Shown in pieces: positions 49,746-61,690 of a DNA stretch of 62,000 nt; positions within the stretch are counted from its first letter, which is position 1, and every line of letters begins with the position of its first letter. The stretch is taken from NCBI RefSeq assembly GCF_964340395.1, contig NC_135549.1, positions 21,364,842 through 21,426,841 on the forward strand, given 5' to 3'. The DNA is from Glandiceps talaboti. Lineage: Eukaryota; Hemichordata; Enteropneusta; Spengelidae. The notes beneath the pieces were generated by a model. The model saw nothing but the letters and a program-made list of their open reading frames with translations, made no database searches and had not been told where the DNA came from. A program made the translations under genes and the position numbers.

Positions 49746-50635
49746 ATGTATGAAGATTTAGTGATTTGTCGTTTCATCATACGATGTAGTACCATACAGT
49801 GGATAGCATAACATCTTCCTTTACGTAGTATGCACCTTGAAATAATAATGTTAACTATTTTGCTTACTTTGTTCAAGACATTCCTAACCATTCTAACTTA
49901 AAATCAAGAAGAACAAAATCAGAGGTCACCATGTAAATTTTCTAAAACATTATTTTAACAAATTTCAGTGAACAGACTGTGGTTGTCTGATCGAAAAATG
50001 ATACTACAGTTACGAACTAATTCAGTTTTAATATGGCGAAAGGTTCGAAATCAAGTTTTCGTTCAACTTTTAAACTTGCCACTACACTACATACAGATAA
50101 TGTTGACCATTGATTAACAGATACAATGTCTTTTTAGATGAAGGAGGTCCGTTAGTTTCATGTCAACCCTAGCTTTGAAACGAAACTTGCGTATAGAATA
50201 TATAGCAGAGGAAAGAAAAATCATTCTGTTATTTGAGCGCGTAAGGGTGGCACGTGCCGTGATTGACCTTTGACCTTATTATGGGACCATAATGTAGGTC
50301 GTCTTTAATATGTTGTGCTAGTTTGGCAAGTTGCATCTCAATCGTACTGAAAATAAGTAGAATAATGTAAACTTTAACATGGCATACTCATTCATCGCAA
50401 AGAGTGAAATGATATATGAAAATCAGTAAACAATTTCCCATAAGGCATGGTGTTTGGAACTGGTGGCAGCAATGGGATGACCAAAAACCCAACAATTTTA
50501 GACAATACAATGAAGTAAAGTAAAATGGGACCCTCCCCTAATTTGCATTTTCTAAAATATAGCCCTCCCCTGTGAACCGATTTGTAAAAGTGACCACCTA
50601 ATGCCGCCGCCCCCCCCAAAAAAAAACCCCCCCCC

Positions 50636-50681
<46 letters not shown>

Positions 50682-50900
50682 CACCAAACAAACTTGTAAA
50701 TACTCAAGACTCCCTTATTTCCAAATGAATCCATGGTCTAGCTGTTATCCTGCAATTTATGTCGAGGCTATACGGCATTGACTTGAATTTAGTCCTCTCT
50801 AATCCAATTCGTTAGATTAGAATAGTACTATGCATGGGCTATCAAAATAACCAATAATATTAATTTTGATGTGATTTCGAGGATGTAATTATCCACTCAC
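49746..50900. other. spacer with third dispersed-repeat copy and (AAC)n
   Basis: A degenerate relative of the 11.26/14.07 kb G-rich repeat is at about 50455-50620. It is followed by poly-C/A/C and (AAC)n at 50636-50681. No gene seen. Confidence 0.5.
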
Positions 50901-50956
50901 CTACATTTATTGGTTGATAGGGACAGAAAGATACAAGCTTTTCATTCTTTTTACAG

Positions 50957-51153
50957 GTATAAGCAGAACGCAGAGCGTTTGTCCAGTATCCATAGGGACA
51001 GACTCACGTCACCTGGTGATACAACCACATGTATTTTGGATTGAACACGTCACCAAACATGGCGGACAACATCTACGATCACAGGCTGGAAATGTGAACT
51101 TTGTTCAGTATTATTTAATTGATGTTATTCTGGGTTTTTTTTTGTTCTTGTGA
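50957..51153 (+). pseudogene. UGT last-exon fragment, frameshifted
   Basis: After an intact TTTACAG acceptor it matches exon 4 of the intact UGT gene: KQNAERLSSIHRDR, then, in another frame, FWIEHVTKHGGQHLRSQAGN and FVQYYLIDVIL. A small indel at ACAACCACATG breaks the frame near 51025, and the membrane anchor is cut by a stop at 51151-51153. No matching exons 1-3 lie upstream, only LINE debris. Confidence 0.88.
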
Positions 51154-51798
51154 TATGTATAGTCGTTAAATGCGTCAGAAAGATGTGTTTGAGCATATGC
51201 ATATGGTTATGGGTTCTTGAAGCAAAGGCTAATTTACGTATATAGTAATCCTTGTCTAGTACCCTCTCTCTTGATTGGCTAGAGTAATCTGTTCACCTGT
51301 CTAGCATTCTATCTTTGTTCGTAGTTTAGTGACCACATTTCAGGTCGACAACATCTCGAGTGCTAGTAACTGACACTGGTCCCTTGGGAGAATAATAGTT
51401 ACTGGGAAAGTTGACTACATTTTCCTTCCCATAATTTGAAATTAATGACAAATTCAAAACTTTTGAAGATTATGAGACCAAACAAATATCTCCCAGTCTA
51501 GGAATCGGAAATAAATTCTTATTTACAGACGGACCTTAATTATGAATGTCCTCAAACTTTAATAAATACATGCACTGGAGTGTGAGAAAGGAGTAAATAG
51601 AATACGTGGGGAATGTCACCGTGTGTCTTCGAGTGCTTACTTTGTGAAGTTTAAGAATATTTATCATTCAATACTGCGAAATCTCTCCTTTTGAAAAGAC
51701 ACGCATAAGTATAAATGTCATGGTCACCAGTGGGGGCGCTTTGCTATGGTGTAGTTTGAATGACCTCGCTATTATAAAGATACACACACTATAAGAAA

Positions 51799-52664
51799 AT
51801 GAGAACTCTGACAGGGTCACTACATATGTTCGCGCTAAGCTATCTTTACCTTACATTTTTGCCGATTGTTACAGAAGTATCATTTAACATACTTGTTGTC
51901 CCAAAAATGAGTACGGGAAGCACTATCATGTACATGAAGAAAATCGGTAGTCATTTGGCTGATCATGGACACAAGGTCACACTATTGGTCAACAGTGCCA
52001 TTTATGTAAAATGGCTGACGGTACAACGTTCAATGTAGAAACGTATACGTATTACAAGGTCAGTGACAGAACTGCGACACTGAGCGATACGTTTAAGAAG
52101 TATCTGAATGGCAGTGCTTCATGGATGGATTGGTTACACGTTTGGACTACATATATGCCAGAATGCGACCATCTTCTCGGTGACCGAGTTCTCCTGAGTA
52201 AACTTAAGAAATCCAACTTTGACTAGGTAGTGGCTAATGGTAATGCAGTTGTAATGTGCCCTGTGTTGTTAGCGCATCATTTATCGTTACCATTTGTGTT
52301 GGTTAGTAGCAATAGAATCGATCCAATTCTGGATGGCGATATGTATAACATTCCCAGCAATCCAGCATACGTTCCAGCAACCGGAAGTGGTCTGACGTCA
52401 CAAATGTCATTTCTCCAAAGACTCGAAAATGTTGGACAATACGTATTCTGGTATATACTTTACAATTTATACATGTTACCTCACTATAGAATCTTACAGC
52501 ACAAATACAATATTTGACCTGATTTGACCTTGCATGATATTATGGAGGCTGCAGAACTGTTCATTTTCAATACAGATTTCGCATTTGATTATCCACGTCC
52601 GTTAATGCCCAATGTAATATTGATTGGTGGAATGATGGCAGGTCCCGCAGCACCTCTTCAGAAG
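51799..52664 (+). pseudogene. UGT first-exon pseudogene
   Basis: It is homologous to exon 1 of the intact gene over nearly its full length, with signal peptide, STGSTIMYM, LADHGHKVTLLVNSA, LDGDMYNIPSNPAYVP and FAFDYPRPLMPNVILIGG. Lesions: a frame-breaking deletion near 51995-52015, TAG at 52224-52226, TGA at 52515-52517, and loss of the splice donor after CAGAAG (AT replaces GT). Exons 2-4 were not found downstream. With the 50957 fragment this points to a broken head-to-tail UGT array. Confidence 0.92.
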
Positions 52665-52811
52665 ATAGGTCATATATATTTACAGACCTTTCCACGAAAA
52701 CATATCAATTTCGGATGCACTCCCTTGTCCATTGCCAGAAATCAAACTGGCCATATATGGATTAGCAATTGGTATTATTTCTTGGAATTTGTATTGTTAA
52801 ATCAAATGTAA

Positions 52812-53320
52812 TAGTCAGTAAATACCAATGAGACGTCGGTGGAAATTTGGGATTCCCCTCAGAGAAATTGTTTGACTCACTTCACAACAATACTTTCAAT
52901 TTTACAATTTTATAGAAATTTTATGTTTTAATTAACAACGCATTTGCAAAATATACTATCAAATAACTGTTTAATCCGAAAACCAATCAATAAATAAATA
53001 ATCTATGTACCGATTTCTTAAAATATGTATCAATATGTACCATACCCTTATGGGAGGTAAAAATCGACAGGCTGTCATCATCGCTCATTAGTATTCATTT
53101 GGTACAGCTATCGCGGGACTTTAGCATGAAGTAACAAGTTGTTGTTCATGTTTTCATTGGAATAATGCACTAGAAGCGCTCTAATCATCTTAGAATGTTG
53201 GTTTTGTTGATCTTGGAGGGGGAAACAACTTTTACCAACACATCCCATTATAGTGATAGTCATTTTGAGGTAGATGGAAAATTTTCAACTGCAGATCACT
53301 AAAATGTTATGGGTTGCTGG

Positions 53321-53365
<45 letters not shown>

Positions 53366-54960
53366 TCGACCATGCACAACATCAGCACATGCCACTCTCC
53401 TTCCTTCCCTTTGACTTTCAGGCACTGTTTTAGTTTTAGTTTTGTTTAGTTTAGTTTTTTATCAAAAAATTGGAACGATATCTGCAGGAAATGAAGTAGC
53501 CAAATGATTTTGGCACCGATATACGATCAACAGTTTACTGTGAACCGTAAAAACGTAAAAACTGAACTCCACCTCCAGTCTGCTGAAACTAAAATCGTGT
53601 GGGGAGAAACTTTGAGAAACTTTGTGCACCTGAGTGCATCAGAGGGCACACTTAGACAATTGAATATATTCTCTGTAACATAAAAACGACCAGAATTATG
53701 CCACATGTTATGTTTTTTCGGGGAGACTAAACTACCACTGTGGTAGAAAACGCCAATGTAGGTCGCCCTGGCAACCATTGTCTGCTGTACAAGAACTCAG
53801 TGCCAGCTGATGCTTACTATAAATACCTGAAAATGTTAATGGGCGAAAGTATAGCCTAAATGATGTCCTTTCTTAGTCCCTGGTTTATGAATATTAATGT
53901 TTTCTTTAAAGTTTGAGGGCAGTAATCCCTTCTGAAGTCACTATTGTGATCTCACATCTGCAGCTGACCTGCCTCAGCAGGTCATATCCGAATGACAATA
54001 AACATATAGATGAACTGCACTAAAATTAGTATACATACTAAACTGTCATGTCAATGAAAGTAACTGAAATAATAATACTATCAAGTGGTTACACCAACCC
54101 CATCAAATGTACAGAAATTCTATTTATTTTAAAAGTAAATTTTGCACTTAAGCAACAAGTGAAAGATACATGTATTATATCAAATCATCCCAGAAAAGGA
54201 AAAGAGTAAAACAGGTTAAAAAGTACCAACATATTTTTTTACATATAGTAATTTACTGAGTATGTGAATTTTTTGCAACCATAATAGTTACAGCACTCAA
54301 TCCAGTGTCCTTGAGAATAACAACTGACATACATCATAGACCAGCAATGTATATGCATTTGTCTGTCAAATGTCATAAACAACGTGAGAACAATACACCT
54401 GTACTCTATAGCCCCACTGAGATATCTCAAACAGTCTGCGAACAAACAAAAGGTGGCTGTGAAGCTGAAAAGACTGTATAAATTAGATATGCTTCACTGG
54501 TGTCGTGTTGGTGGTTGAATTCACTCAAAGGCCACTGAAATGGCCTTTTAACTCAAAGAAATAGTGAATGTTAGCAAACAATTTCAGAACTATTACATAG
54601 TATAGTGATTATTTTCAGATGTTCACATCTATTCATACAATTCATATTATTGTTTATCTGTACATGTACATGTATATGTATGGTTTGGTTTTAGGTCTTT
54701 CATTTTAGTAAGAACACAAATTAAATCATAATACTGTGTAATTTATCATATGACAACTTCATTGTTTCCAGTGAGGCAGGTGGTAAATGGAGTAAATTTT
54801 TCATAAATTTTCAACATAAATTATTGAACTGACAAGGGTATGTATGTATTATATACAATTTTAACACTTCATTGAACATCATTTGCACACCATGTTTAAT
54901 TCTAATAATTTCAGCTGCAACAATAGTATTAAAGATAAATTACAAAAAAGTCAAGACGAC
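52812..54960. other. intergenic, no gene seen
   Basis: AT-rich, with a (TTG)n tract at about 53312-53364. The 83-codon minus-strand frame near 53.6 kb shows no motif I recognise. Confidence 0.5.
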
Positions 54961-54975
54961 TGTTGACAGGCTAAC

Positions 54976-55035
54976 ATCCATCCATCCATCCATTCATACA
55001 CACACACGCATACATACATACATACATACATACAT

Positions 55036-55075
<40 letters not shown>

Positions 55076-55350
55076 ACATACATACATACATTGTACATAC
55101 ATACATACATACATACATACATACATACATTGTACATACATACATACACACATACATACATACACACATACATACACACACACACATACATACATACATA
55201 CATACATACATACATACATACATACATACATACATGCATACTTGCATCCATCCATCCATCCATCCATCCATCCATCCATACATACATGCATCCATCCATC
55301 CATCCACCCATCCATCCATCCATCCATCCATCCATGTGCATGTGCGCTGG
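54976..55350. repeat. long CATA/CATC satellite
   Basis: About 375 bp of CATA units with CACA stretches, then CATC units. Five open frames on both strands across it are artefacts. It is the longest simple-repeat block in the window. Confidence 0.96.
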
Positions 55351-55389
55351 TGCACACACACACACAAACTGTATGTATACTTCTTGGTA

Positions 55390-56280
55390 ATATTCTAATT
55401 TGACATTACAATTATAAATTTCTGCAAAATCTGGTCAAAATGAAATACAAATTAATTTTTAGACTTCCTACTTTTACAAAAAATCAACTAGTTTATGACT
55501 TTGAATTAAAAATTTAATTTTCAACATAATTAACTGATTTCAATTTTTACAAACTATAGATTCTAAGCAGACTTGAGCCATCAACATAATACCCCTGTCT
55601 CATAACAATCACATAACATGAATATATTAATTTGACCAATAAACATAACATTACAATTTTATATTGTGTACAATTCACTCTCACATCACTTTCATTTCAC
55701 TCCCTGACATGAGGGGATACAGCCTCCCAAAATATAAAATGTACTGTTTCATCAATTTCAATAGTTTGTGCTACCAAATTATCTTGCCATAATCACTTTT
55801 CGATATAGTTCTGAATATGACACAAAAACACATTGTGCCCAAACCTTAAAATCAGCTTATTATGTAGATCCCAAGCACCATTTATGATTGGATTTAAATT
55901 GAACAGAAAAGACCTAAATGTGTAACAAAACCAAAACAAACCGATTTTGATTTCAACAAAACGTAGATTTCAATTACATTGAAGAACATAAAAAACCATA
56001 TCATGAACAATTGCCTCAATTTGACATAAGAAACCTAGAAATCTGACAGAAACAAGTAATCATGAACACATTTGTATTCACGTATGAAATTTGCATGTGT
56101 GCTACAAGCTTGCAATGGTACTTTAGAAATGCTTATATCACTACTGAACCTAAGATGAGGACAAACAAGCAAAAAGGCAATTCATAACTTTATATACCAT
56201 TTATACACGTCTCTGTACAAAGTTCATGCTCCGCATAATTTATCGTAATTCGCAAAAGTGTTGGTTTAAAGAAGTCAAAT
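55390..56280. other. AT-rich spacer, no gene seen
   Basis: No exon, RNA gene or transposon end recognised. Confidence 0.45.
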
Positions 56281-56319
56281 TTCAAGGGTTTATATCCTCT
56301 TTGACGACGAGTACGCTAT

Positions 56320-56649
56320 GTGGGTGTGGCCAATTATGTGTTCATTAAGTCGAGTAACAGGGTCACGTCCGACATTACTGAATTTCGTTTCTTGTTAGCC
56401 ACTGAGAAATGCTCATGGGAGCCACAGCTAATATTGACCTGGCTTGGACACTTCTTTGATAAGCATAAAGGGCGGCCGGTGCATGTTACCATGGGTCGAA
56501 TCATTAAGCTAGTCAGCGTTCAGGGAGCCTTCAGTATTTTGAACGGTACACTAGGAATGAGACCAATGACGTCTGGTCACGGGTCGAGAGCGAACACATT
56601 TCGACATGAAGAGAGCTTGAAGCAGTTTATAGTGTACTGCAAAGTGTGA
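56320..56649 (+). mobile_element. DIRS/Ngaro-like reverse-transcriptase fragment
   Basis: It encodes SDITEFRFLLATEKCSWEPQ followed by LTWLGHFFDKHKG and RIIKL. The Lys-Cys-Ser-Trp-Glu-Pro then Trp-Leu-Gly then Asp pattern, with a downstream Ile-x-Lys-Leu, is the RT thumb/RNase H-proximal signature of DIRS/Ngaro-type elements. No pol start or LTR-like ends are visible. Confidence 0.65.
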
Positions 56650-56752
56650 AAGCGAATATACAGGGTTCAACAGTGAACTCAAAAACTGCCATTCAGAACG
56701 AGACAAGCAGCTAGCAGTAGCAAAGTGCTCGAGAGTTGCACGAGGCGGCTTA

Positions 56753-57419
56753 GGGACTGGACAGAAATTACAAAGGGGTGGGCCGGTGTTTTTAATGTAT
56801 GTTGGTTGTCCTCTACCTCTAAAAGCAAGACTGAAAAACGCCTTGCAGATCATATTGTGGTCGAAATGCTAGCATCTTTGTTTGATGAACAAAATTAAAA
56901 ATTAAGCCAAACATATGCAGGAACAATGTCTTAGACGGAACCCAACAGCCGGTCCGAAATGTATTAAAACAAGGGTCAACTAAGTATCGACCAAGGGACG
57001 TAACGCCAATGTCTTCCCTGCAATAACCTTGACAAACTGGTCACTTGGCCAGCTGACTTTTAAACCAATTTATTATACCAAACAAGATAATCAAGTTTGA
57101 ACCAGCTTTGGAAAATGCTTAAATTTATTAACAAACTTGATCTAACAACCAATAGTTGGTTATGGTAAACGCAATGTCATACACGTATTTAATATTGATG
57201 GTGTTTGGATTCCTTCCCTTTATTACTACTACACAAACACACACTTTAGTTTTGAGGTCATAAAAGATTTTTTTAAATTTGAAACCAACACATTTGCATA
57301 AAAATCAGTGACCCACCCCTACATGCATGCACAAAAATCAGTGACCCATCCCTTACACAAAAAATAGTGATCCACCCCCTAAAAATACCGCCACGCCCCC
57401 GTAATTTCTGTCCAGTCCC
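56753..57419. mobile_element. MITE, 667 bp, 19-bp TIRs, TTA target duplication
   Basis: Perfect 19-bp inverted ends start GGGACTGGACAGAAATTAC, with TTA on both flanks (56750-56752, 57420-57422). The right end carries three tandem variants of AAAATCAGTGACCCACCCC. No ORF. Target-site size matches PIF/Harbinger. It lies between the two DIRS-like fragments. Confidence 0.82.
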
Positions 57420-57479
57420 TTAGTCTTACTTGCATACGGAGTAATTCGGGACGCGATTCTGACTCTATTGTCCTTCCCT

Positions 57480-58560
57480 TATACGTCACCTATCACCAAT
57501 CTCGCATTCTGATTGGTCGAGAGCCCTGCAGATATGCAGGTGAATTTTTCACCAACGGCCGTATTGTTGTTTGTTATATCATGTGATCACTGCACGTCCC
57601 CTTGTAAACAAAACCTAGCAGGCAACTAGAAATCCAGATATAACCAGCATTTCCAATTGTATGCCAAATTTGTTGTCAACCGAACAAAATATCACTTTTG
57701 TATACATTGTAACAAGTCTTTGAACTGTACTTTTCGTGTCGCAGGGAAATAGTAAAAAAAATGCACACAGAACGGTGAAAGTCCAGTGACAGCGAACGCA
57801 CGTCACGCGATCGTAAACATGAATTCCTAAATTTATGAAGGATATCAAAATTACCGCCACAGAGGGTGCAATTTTTGCTTAACTAGAACAACAAAGCATA
57901 TCACAAATGTTTCTGTACATTTAATGGAATACAGTACGCAAAACAAAGACGCACTCATTTTTCAGCTGAATGTTATAAGTTTGAAAATATAACTGAGTGA
58001 TATGCAAATAGTAAACATTACGTCATACTACTGAGCAAACGCGCAATCTGATTAGATGTTAAAGTTAAGGCTAACATGTAAACAACCGCATTACAGTTAT
58101 CACAGAGGTGCGTGATATACGCTAAACAGTATAACGCGGAAGTGATTTTTATTTTAAAATGAAACAGCATTTTTAGACATTCAAAAATGAATTCGTAGTC
58201 GCAAATGTCGTATACGTATACATGTATGTTATTTGCTCGAAGTAAATTTTCCGGTATAACGGCTCGCCTCCAGCTCTCTATTATTACCGGAAAAAAATTA
58301 CCGCTCACAGCAAGATATGGAACGGTATTTGGCAAATAACATATACAGTACTTCTTCGTCCTTCGACGAACCAGCCATGAAACACGGGCTTACCAAAAAT
58401 ACCGGTAACTAAGGAATAAAATCACCCAGTGGTCAAATATTATCAATAAATCGATTATTTAGTCTGTTTACCTCGTCTTGACGGCAAAAGTCCTATTGCG
58501 GATGACCAAAACGCTTTAATCACAGCTCCTTACGTACGCCGCCATATTTGATCTAGAGAA
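57480..58560. other. non-coding interval between MITE and tyrosine-recombinase fragment
   Basis: No motif-bearing ORF. It probably includes decayed retroelement sequence, but I cannot show it. Confidence 0.35.
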
Positions 58561-58636
58561 TGTGTTGCAATGCTTAAAGTGAAAGCGTTTGTATTGTCTT
58601 CACGATTTGTACGGTGACTGTGTTTTCTATTTACAG

Positions 58637-58999
58637 ATCTAAAACTGGAAGAAGCGGTTATGAAAGCGGTCGGTGATGGCGCTGCTTCATTAGCAAACCT
58701 GAAACTATTGGCGCTTGCTAAGAAGTTATAGTCATCTTCTAGCCTCAAAGAGTGACAACACCATCAAAAAATATTATAATATTATTATTATATTATATAA
58801 CTACAAGAAGTGCAGAAAGTTTATTCAATACCAGGGAGAATCTGCACTTCTAGCTAACACCATTCACGTTGCTGTTTTTATAACTTTTCTTGCTGAACAG
58901 AACAGTTCATCCAATGTCAGTCAAAGTTATATTCGTGCAATAAAGTGGGCTCATGAACCTGCAGGTCATGCTGACACAACCACCCATCCTTTCGTTTGA
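58637..58999 (+). mobile_element. tyrosine-recombinase (YR) N-terminal fragment, DIRS/Ngaro or Crypton type
   Basis: It encodes LEEAVMKAVGDGAASLANLK and then, after a frame change near 58730, SHLLASKSDNTIKKYYN, FIQYQGESALLANTIHVAVF and AIKWAHEPAGHAD. The Ser-x-x-Thr-x-x-x-Tyr core-binding helix and the Ala-Ile-x-x-x-His block are typical of retroelement YRs. The catalytic Arg/His/Tyr half is missing, replaced by LINE sequence from about 59000. Confidence 0.7.
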
Positions 59000-59900
59000 A
59001 ACTTCAAAAAGCTAATGTAGTCCCTATCTTTAAATCAGGAGACAAACATAACGTGGTTAACTACAGACCAGTTTCTCTCTTGTCTTCCATAAGCAAAGTA
59101 TTTGTAAAACCTGTTCATCATAATCTTTTTCTACATGTGAAACACTGTCTTTCTGTTCGTCAACACGGGTTTATGGAAACATGTTCTATCCAAACTAACC
59201 TAGTTGAATACACGGATTTCTTTCCATTTTAACTATGTGTTAGATGGTAATGGTCTTGAAAGAGTTTATAAAATCAAAGACCTTGGCATTTTACTTTTAG
59301 CTTTTAGAATGCAGGGTTTTATAAAAAGAAGTTATAATTATTTCTCTTGCATAAGTTCTCTTAAAACTCCCTAAGTATTCTGGATTACGACTCAATCGTT
59401 TGCTCCCCTCGGCAAAAAATAACACAGGCTAGCATTGAAAGGGTTCAGGAAAAATTCATCAAATTTCTTTGTTACAAAACCGGATCAATTTTTAACTGTC
59501 ATAATTCTGCACATTTATGCGAATTTTTCGATTTGCCCATCCTCTCTCTCAGCGGAGGATGTTCTTAGACATGGTATTCTTATACAAGTGTGTACATAAT
59601 GTTTATGATAGTCCGTAAGTTTAACGTTTTAATGTTCCACAGAGGGTAACTAGAAATTTTACTTGTTTTAGACCTGATGTCAGTAGAATTAATGTTTTTA
59701 AACACTGTGCAATTCAGAGATGTATGACAACTTATAATGGTCTTTTTCGTTGTATTTTGAATATTGACTTTAAATTATCGCTGAGAAATTTTAAAAATGC
59801 AATTGTGCAAAATTTTAATTTTAGGTCCAACTGGCAAGATTAATTTTGGTGTTTGCCTTGTAATATGTTTTATGTCCAATTTGGAAGATCATTACAAAAA
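58994..59900 (+). mobile_element. LINE fragment with internal deletion
   Basis: It starts with KANVVPIFKSGDKHNVVNYR, PVSLLSSISKVF and SVRQHGFMETCSIQTNL (RT domains 1-2). It jumps to ILDYDSIVCSPRQKI and IERVQEKFIKFLCYKTG (C-terminal part) after losing the catalytic palm. Many stops. Jockey/CR1-like. Confidence 0.75.
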
Positions 59901-60299
59901 TATTTAAAAGGAGAAGCTCGTCCACCCAAATATATTTGTACCATTCAAGTACTCAACTAGGAGACCTTAGTCAATATGTATGGGATTTTTCAGATGTAAT
60001 CAAACATAGTTAAAGTTTTGGAATGAGCTGAATATGAATGATGACCTGAATTGCAATCTGCCATTTCACTGCAAAGGATCTCAGGAAAGTAACGGCATAC
60101 CCTTCTAGTCTCATGGTTTTCCAAACCAGAGTTGCCAAGTTGTAAACAATAGTGTTTGAAAATATACCAGTCCTTCAAATACTACAGTTGTACTAACTAC
60201 CTCAAAATTAATTAGTTGTGTAGTTAGGAGACCTTGCTTTCCACCACATGCAGATGTAAATCCTTTAGTTAGAACATTTAAAATTTCAATTTTGTAGTT

Positions 60300-61690
60300 T
60301 ATGACCCTTATAAAACTGCTCACTTACCGAATGATTCAACAGCTTCTTGCAAATTTACAAAATAAACACCATTTTAATAGGTGTACCATTTTGTTTTAAC
60401 AGGAGATGGTTAACACATTTAACTCCAAGGTGACAGTCAATTTTAGTCCCAGCTAGCGAGCTATTCAAATTATCAATATACACCGTAAGAAGACGAGGGG
60501 ATAGAATGCCACCTTGTCTAACACCGTTACTGATAGGAAAACGTTCAGACAAAACGGAGCCCCATCTGATAATAAACTTTTGATGTCGATACCAATAAAC
60601 TAAAATTCTGACAATGAAAATAGTTACATTTCTATCCAGCAATTTAAGAAATAGTGTTCAGTGATTTACTCTATCAAAAGCCTTAGTGGCATCTAAAAAC
60701 ACAGGAACACAGGGGTATTGTGACGGTTATAAAAGTCAATAATTTCTTAAGGTAGAAAGACACACATATCGGTAGAATGACTTTCTTTAGACCCAAATTG
60801 ATAATCAGAGGTACATAGAGAATTATCACATTTATAGAGTTTCATCATTTCATATAGTTTCGAGATGACGGTAGCAATGGCTATAGGTTGATAATTACCT
60901 GCGTCGGTGACATCACCATTTTTGTTTTTAACAATAGGGACCAAAATAGTGTCTAGCATACGAGTCAGTAAATAACCATGAACATGTGCAGCTGTAAACA
61001 AACATGAACGCAAGATATGAAGGCGACCATTAGCATATTTAATGTCCAGTGGCAATACCATCAGGCCCTACTGCTTTCCCATTGATCAAACTGTTCACAC
61101 ACTTACAGATATCAGCTGCTGGTGTGACAATCATGCTATCAGAGAGGTGATATCAGATATGCCGTCCTGAAGATGGCATTCATTATTGTTGTTGGCCACT
61201 GATGACAGAGGACCTGCAAAATGATCGCGCCACATATTTGCTATGTTGTGGTGACCATTACAGCCGCCTACAGATGACGACAAGGGTTGCTACTGACACT
61301 CTTCCAAAACTGTTTGCTGTTACCATTAGAGATGTTTCTAGCCAGAGCATCAGCTTTCATTTTATTCTCATTATCTATACACGCCTTTTTTAAAGCATAT
61401 TTAAACTTAGCTCGTGTTTTTCTCAAAAATGGGACCTTGGCGCGGACTGCCATTATCCCTCCACAAAATATATGCATCACGAGTAATGGCATGACACTTT
61501 TTAACATGATCATTCCATCCAGGGATACACTTTTTAAAGAGTTTATTTTTGCAGAAATACTATAAGAAGCTGCAGACGTCAAATCCTTAATAATATCATC
61601 ATAAAGTTTATCAATAGTCATCAAGTGTGAGAGATGCTGAAATGAACTGTCACGACAGGTAAAAGCCCTTCTATTCAAACTCATATTTCT
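60300..61690 (-). mobile_element. LINE reverse-transcriptase fragment, opposite strand
   Basis: The minus strand, right to left, gives KTRAKFKYALKKACIDNENK and KQFWKSVSS, a segment with DTILVPIVKNKNGDVTDAGN and YQPIAIATVISKLYE, then IFIVRILVYWYRHQKF, GVRQGGILSPRLLTVYIDNL and VNHLL. Frame is lost between blocks, and the catalytic YADD box is not readable. A different family from the plus-strand fragment beside it. Confidence 0.75.

Noticed and set aside
53527-53778. 83-codon minus-strand frame
   Set aside because: No recognised motif, splice context or duplicate. Likely chance.
54872-55390. Long Thr-His and Met-Tyr-Val frames
   Set aside because: Translations of the CATA/CATC satellite.
58530-58748. 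72-codon minus-strand frame
   Set aside because: Antisense of the tyrosine-recombinase-like fragment, which has the recognisable motifs on the plus strand.
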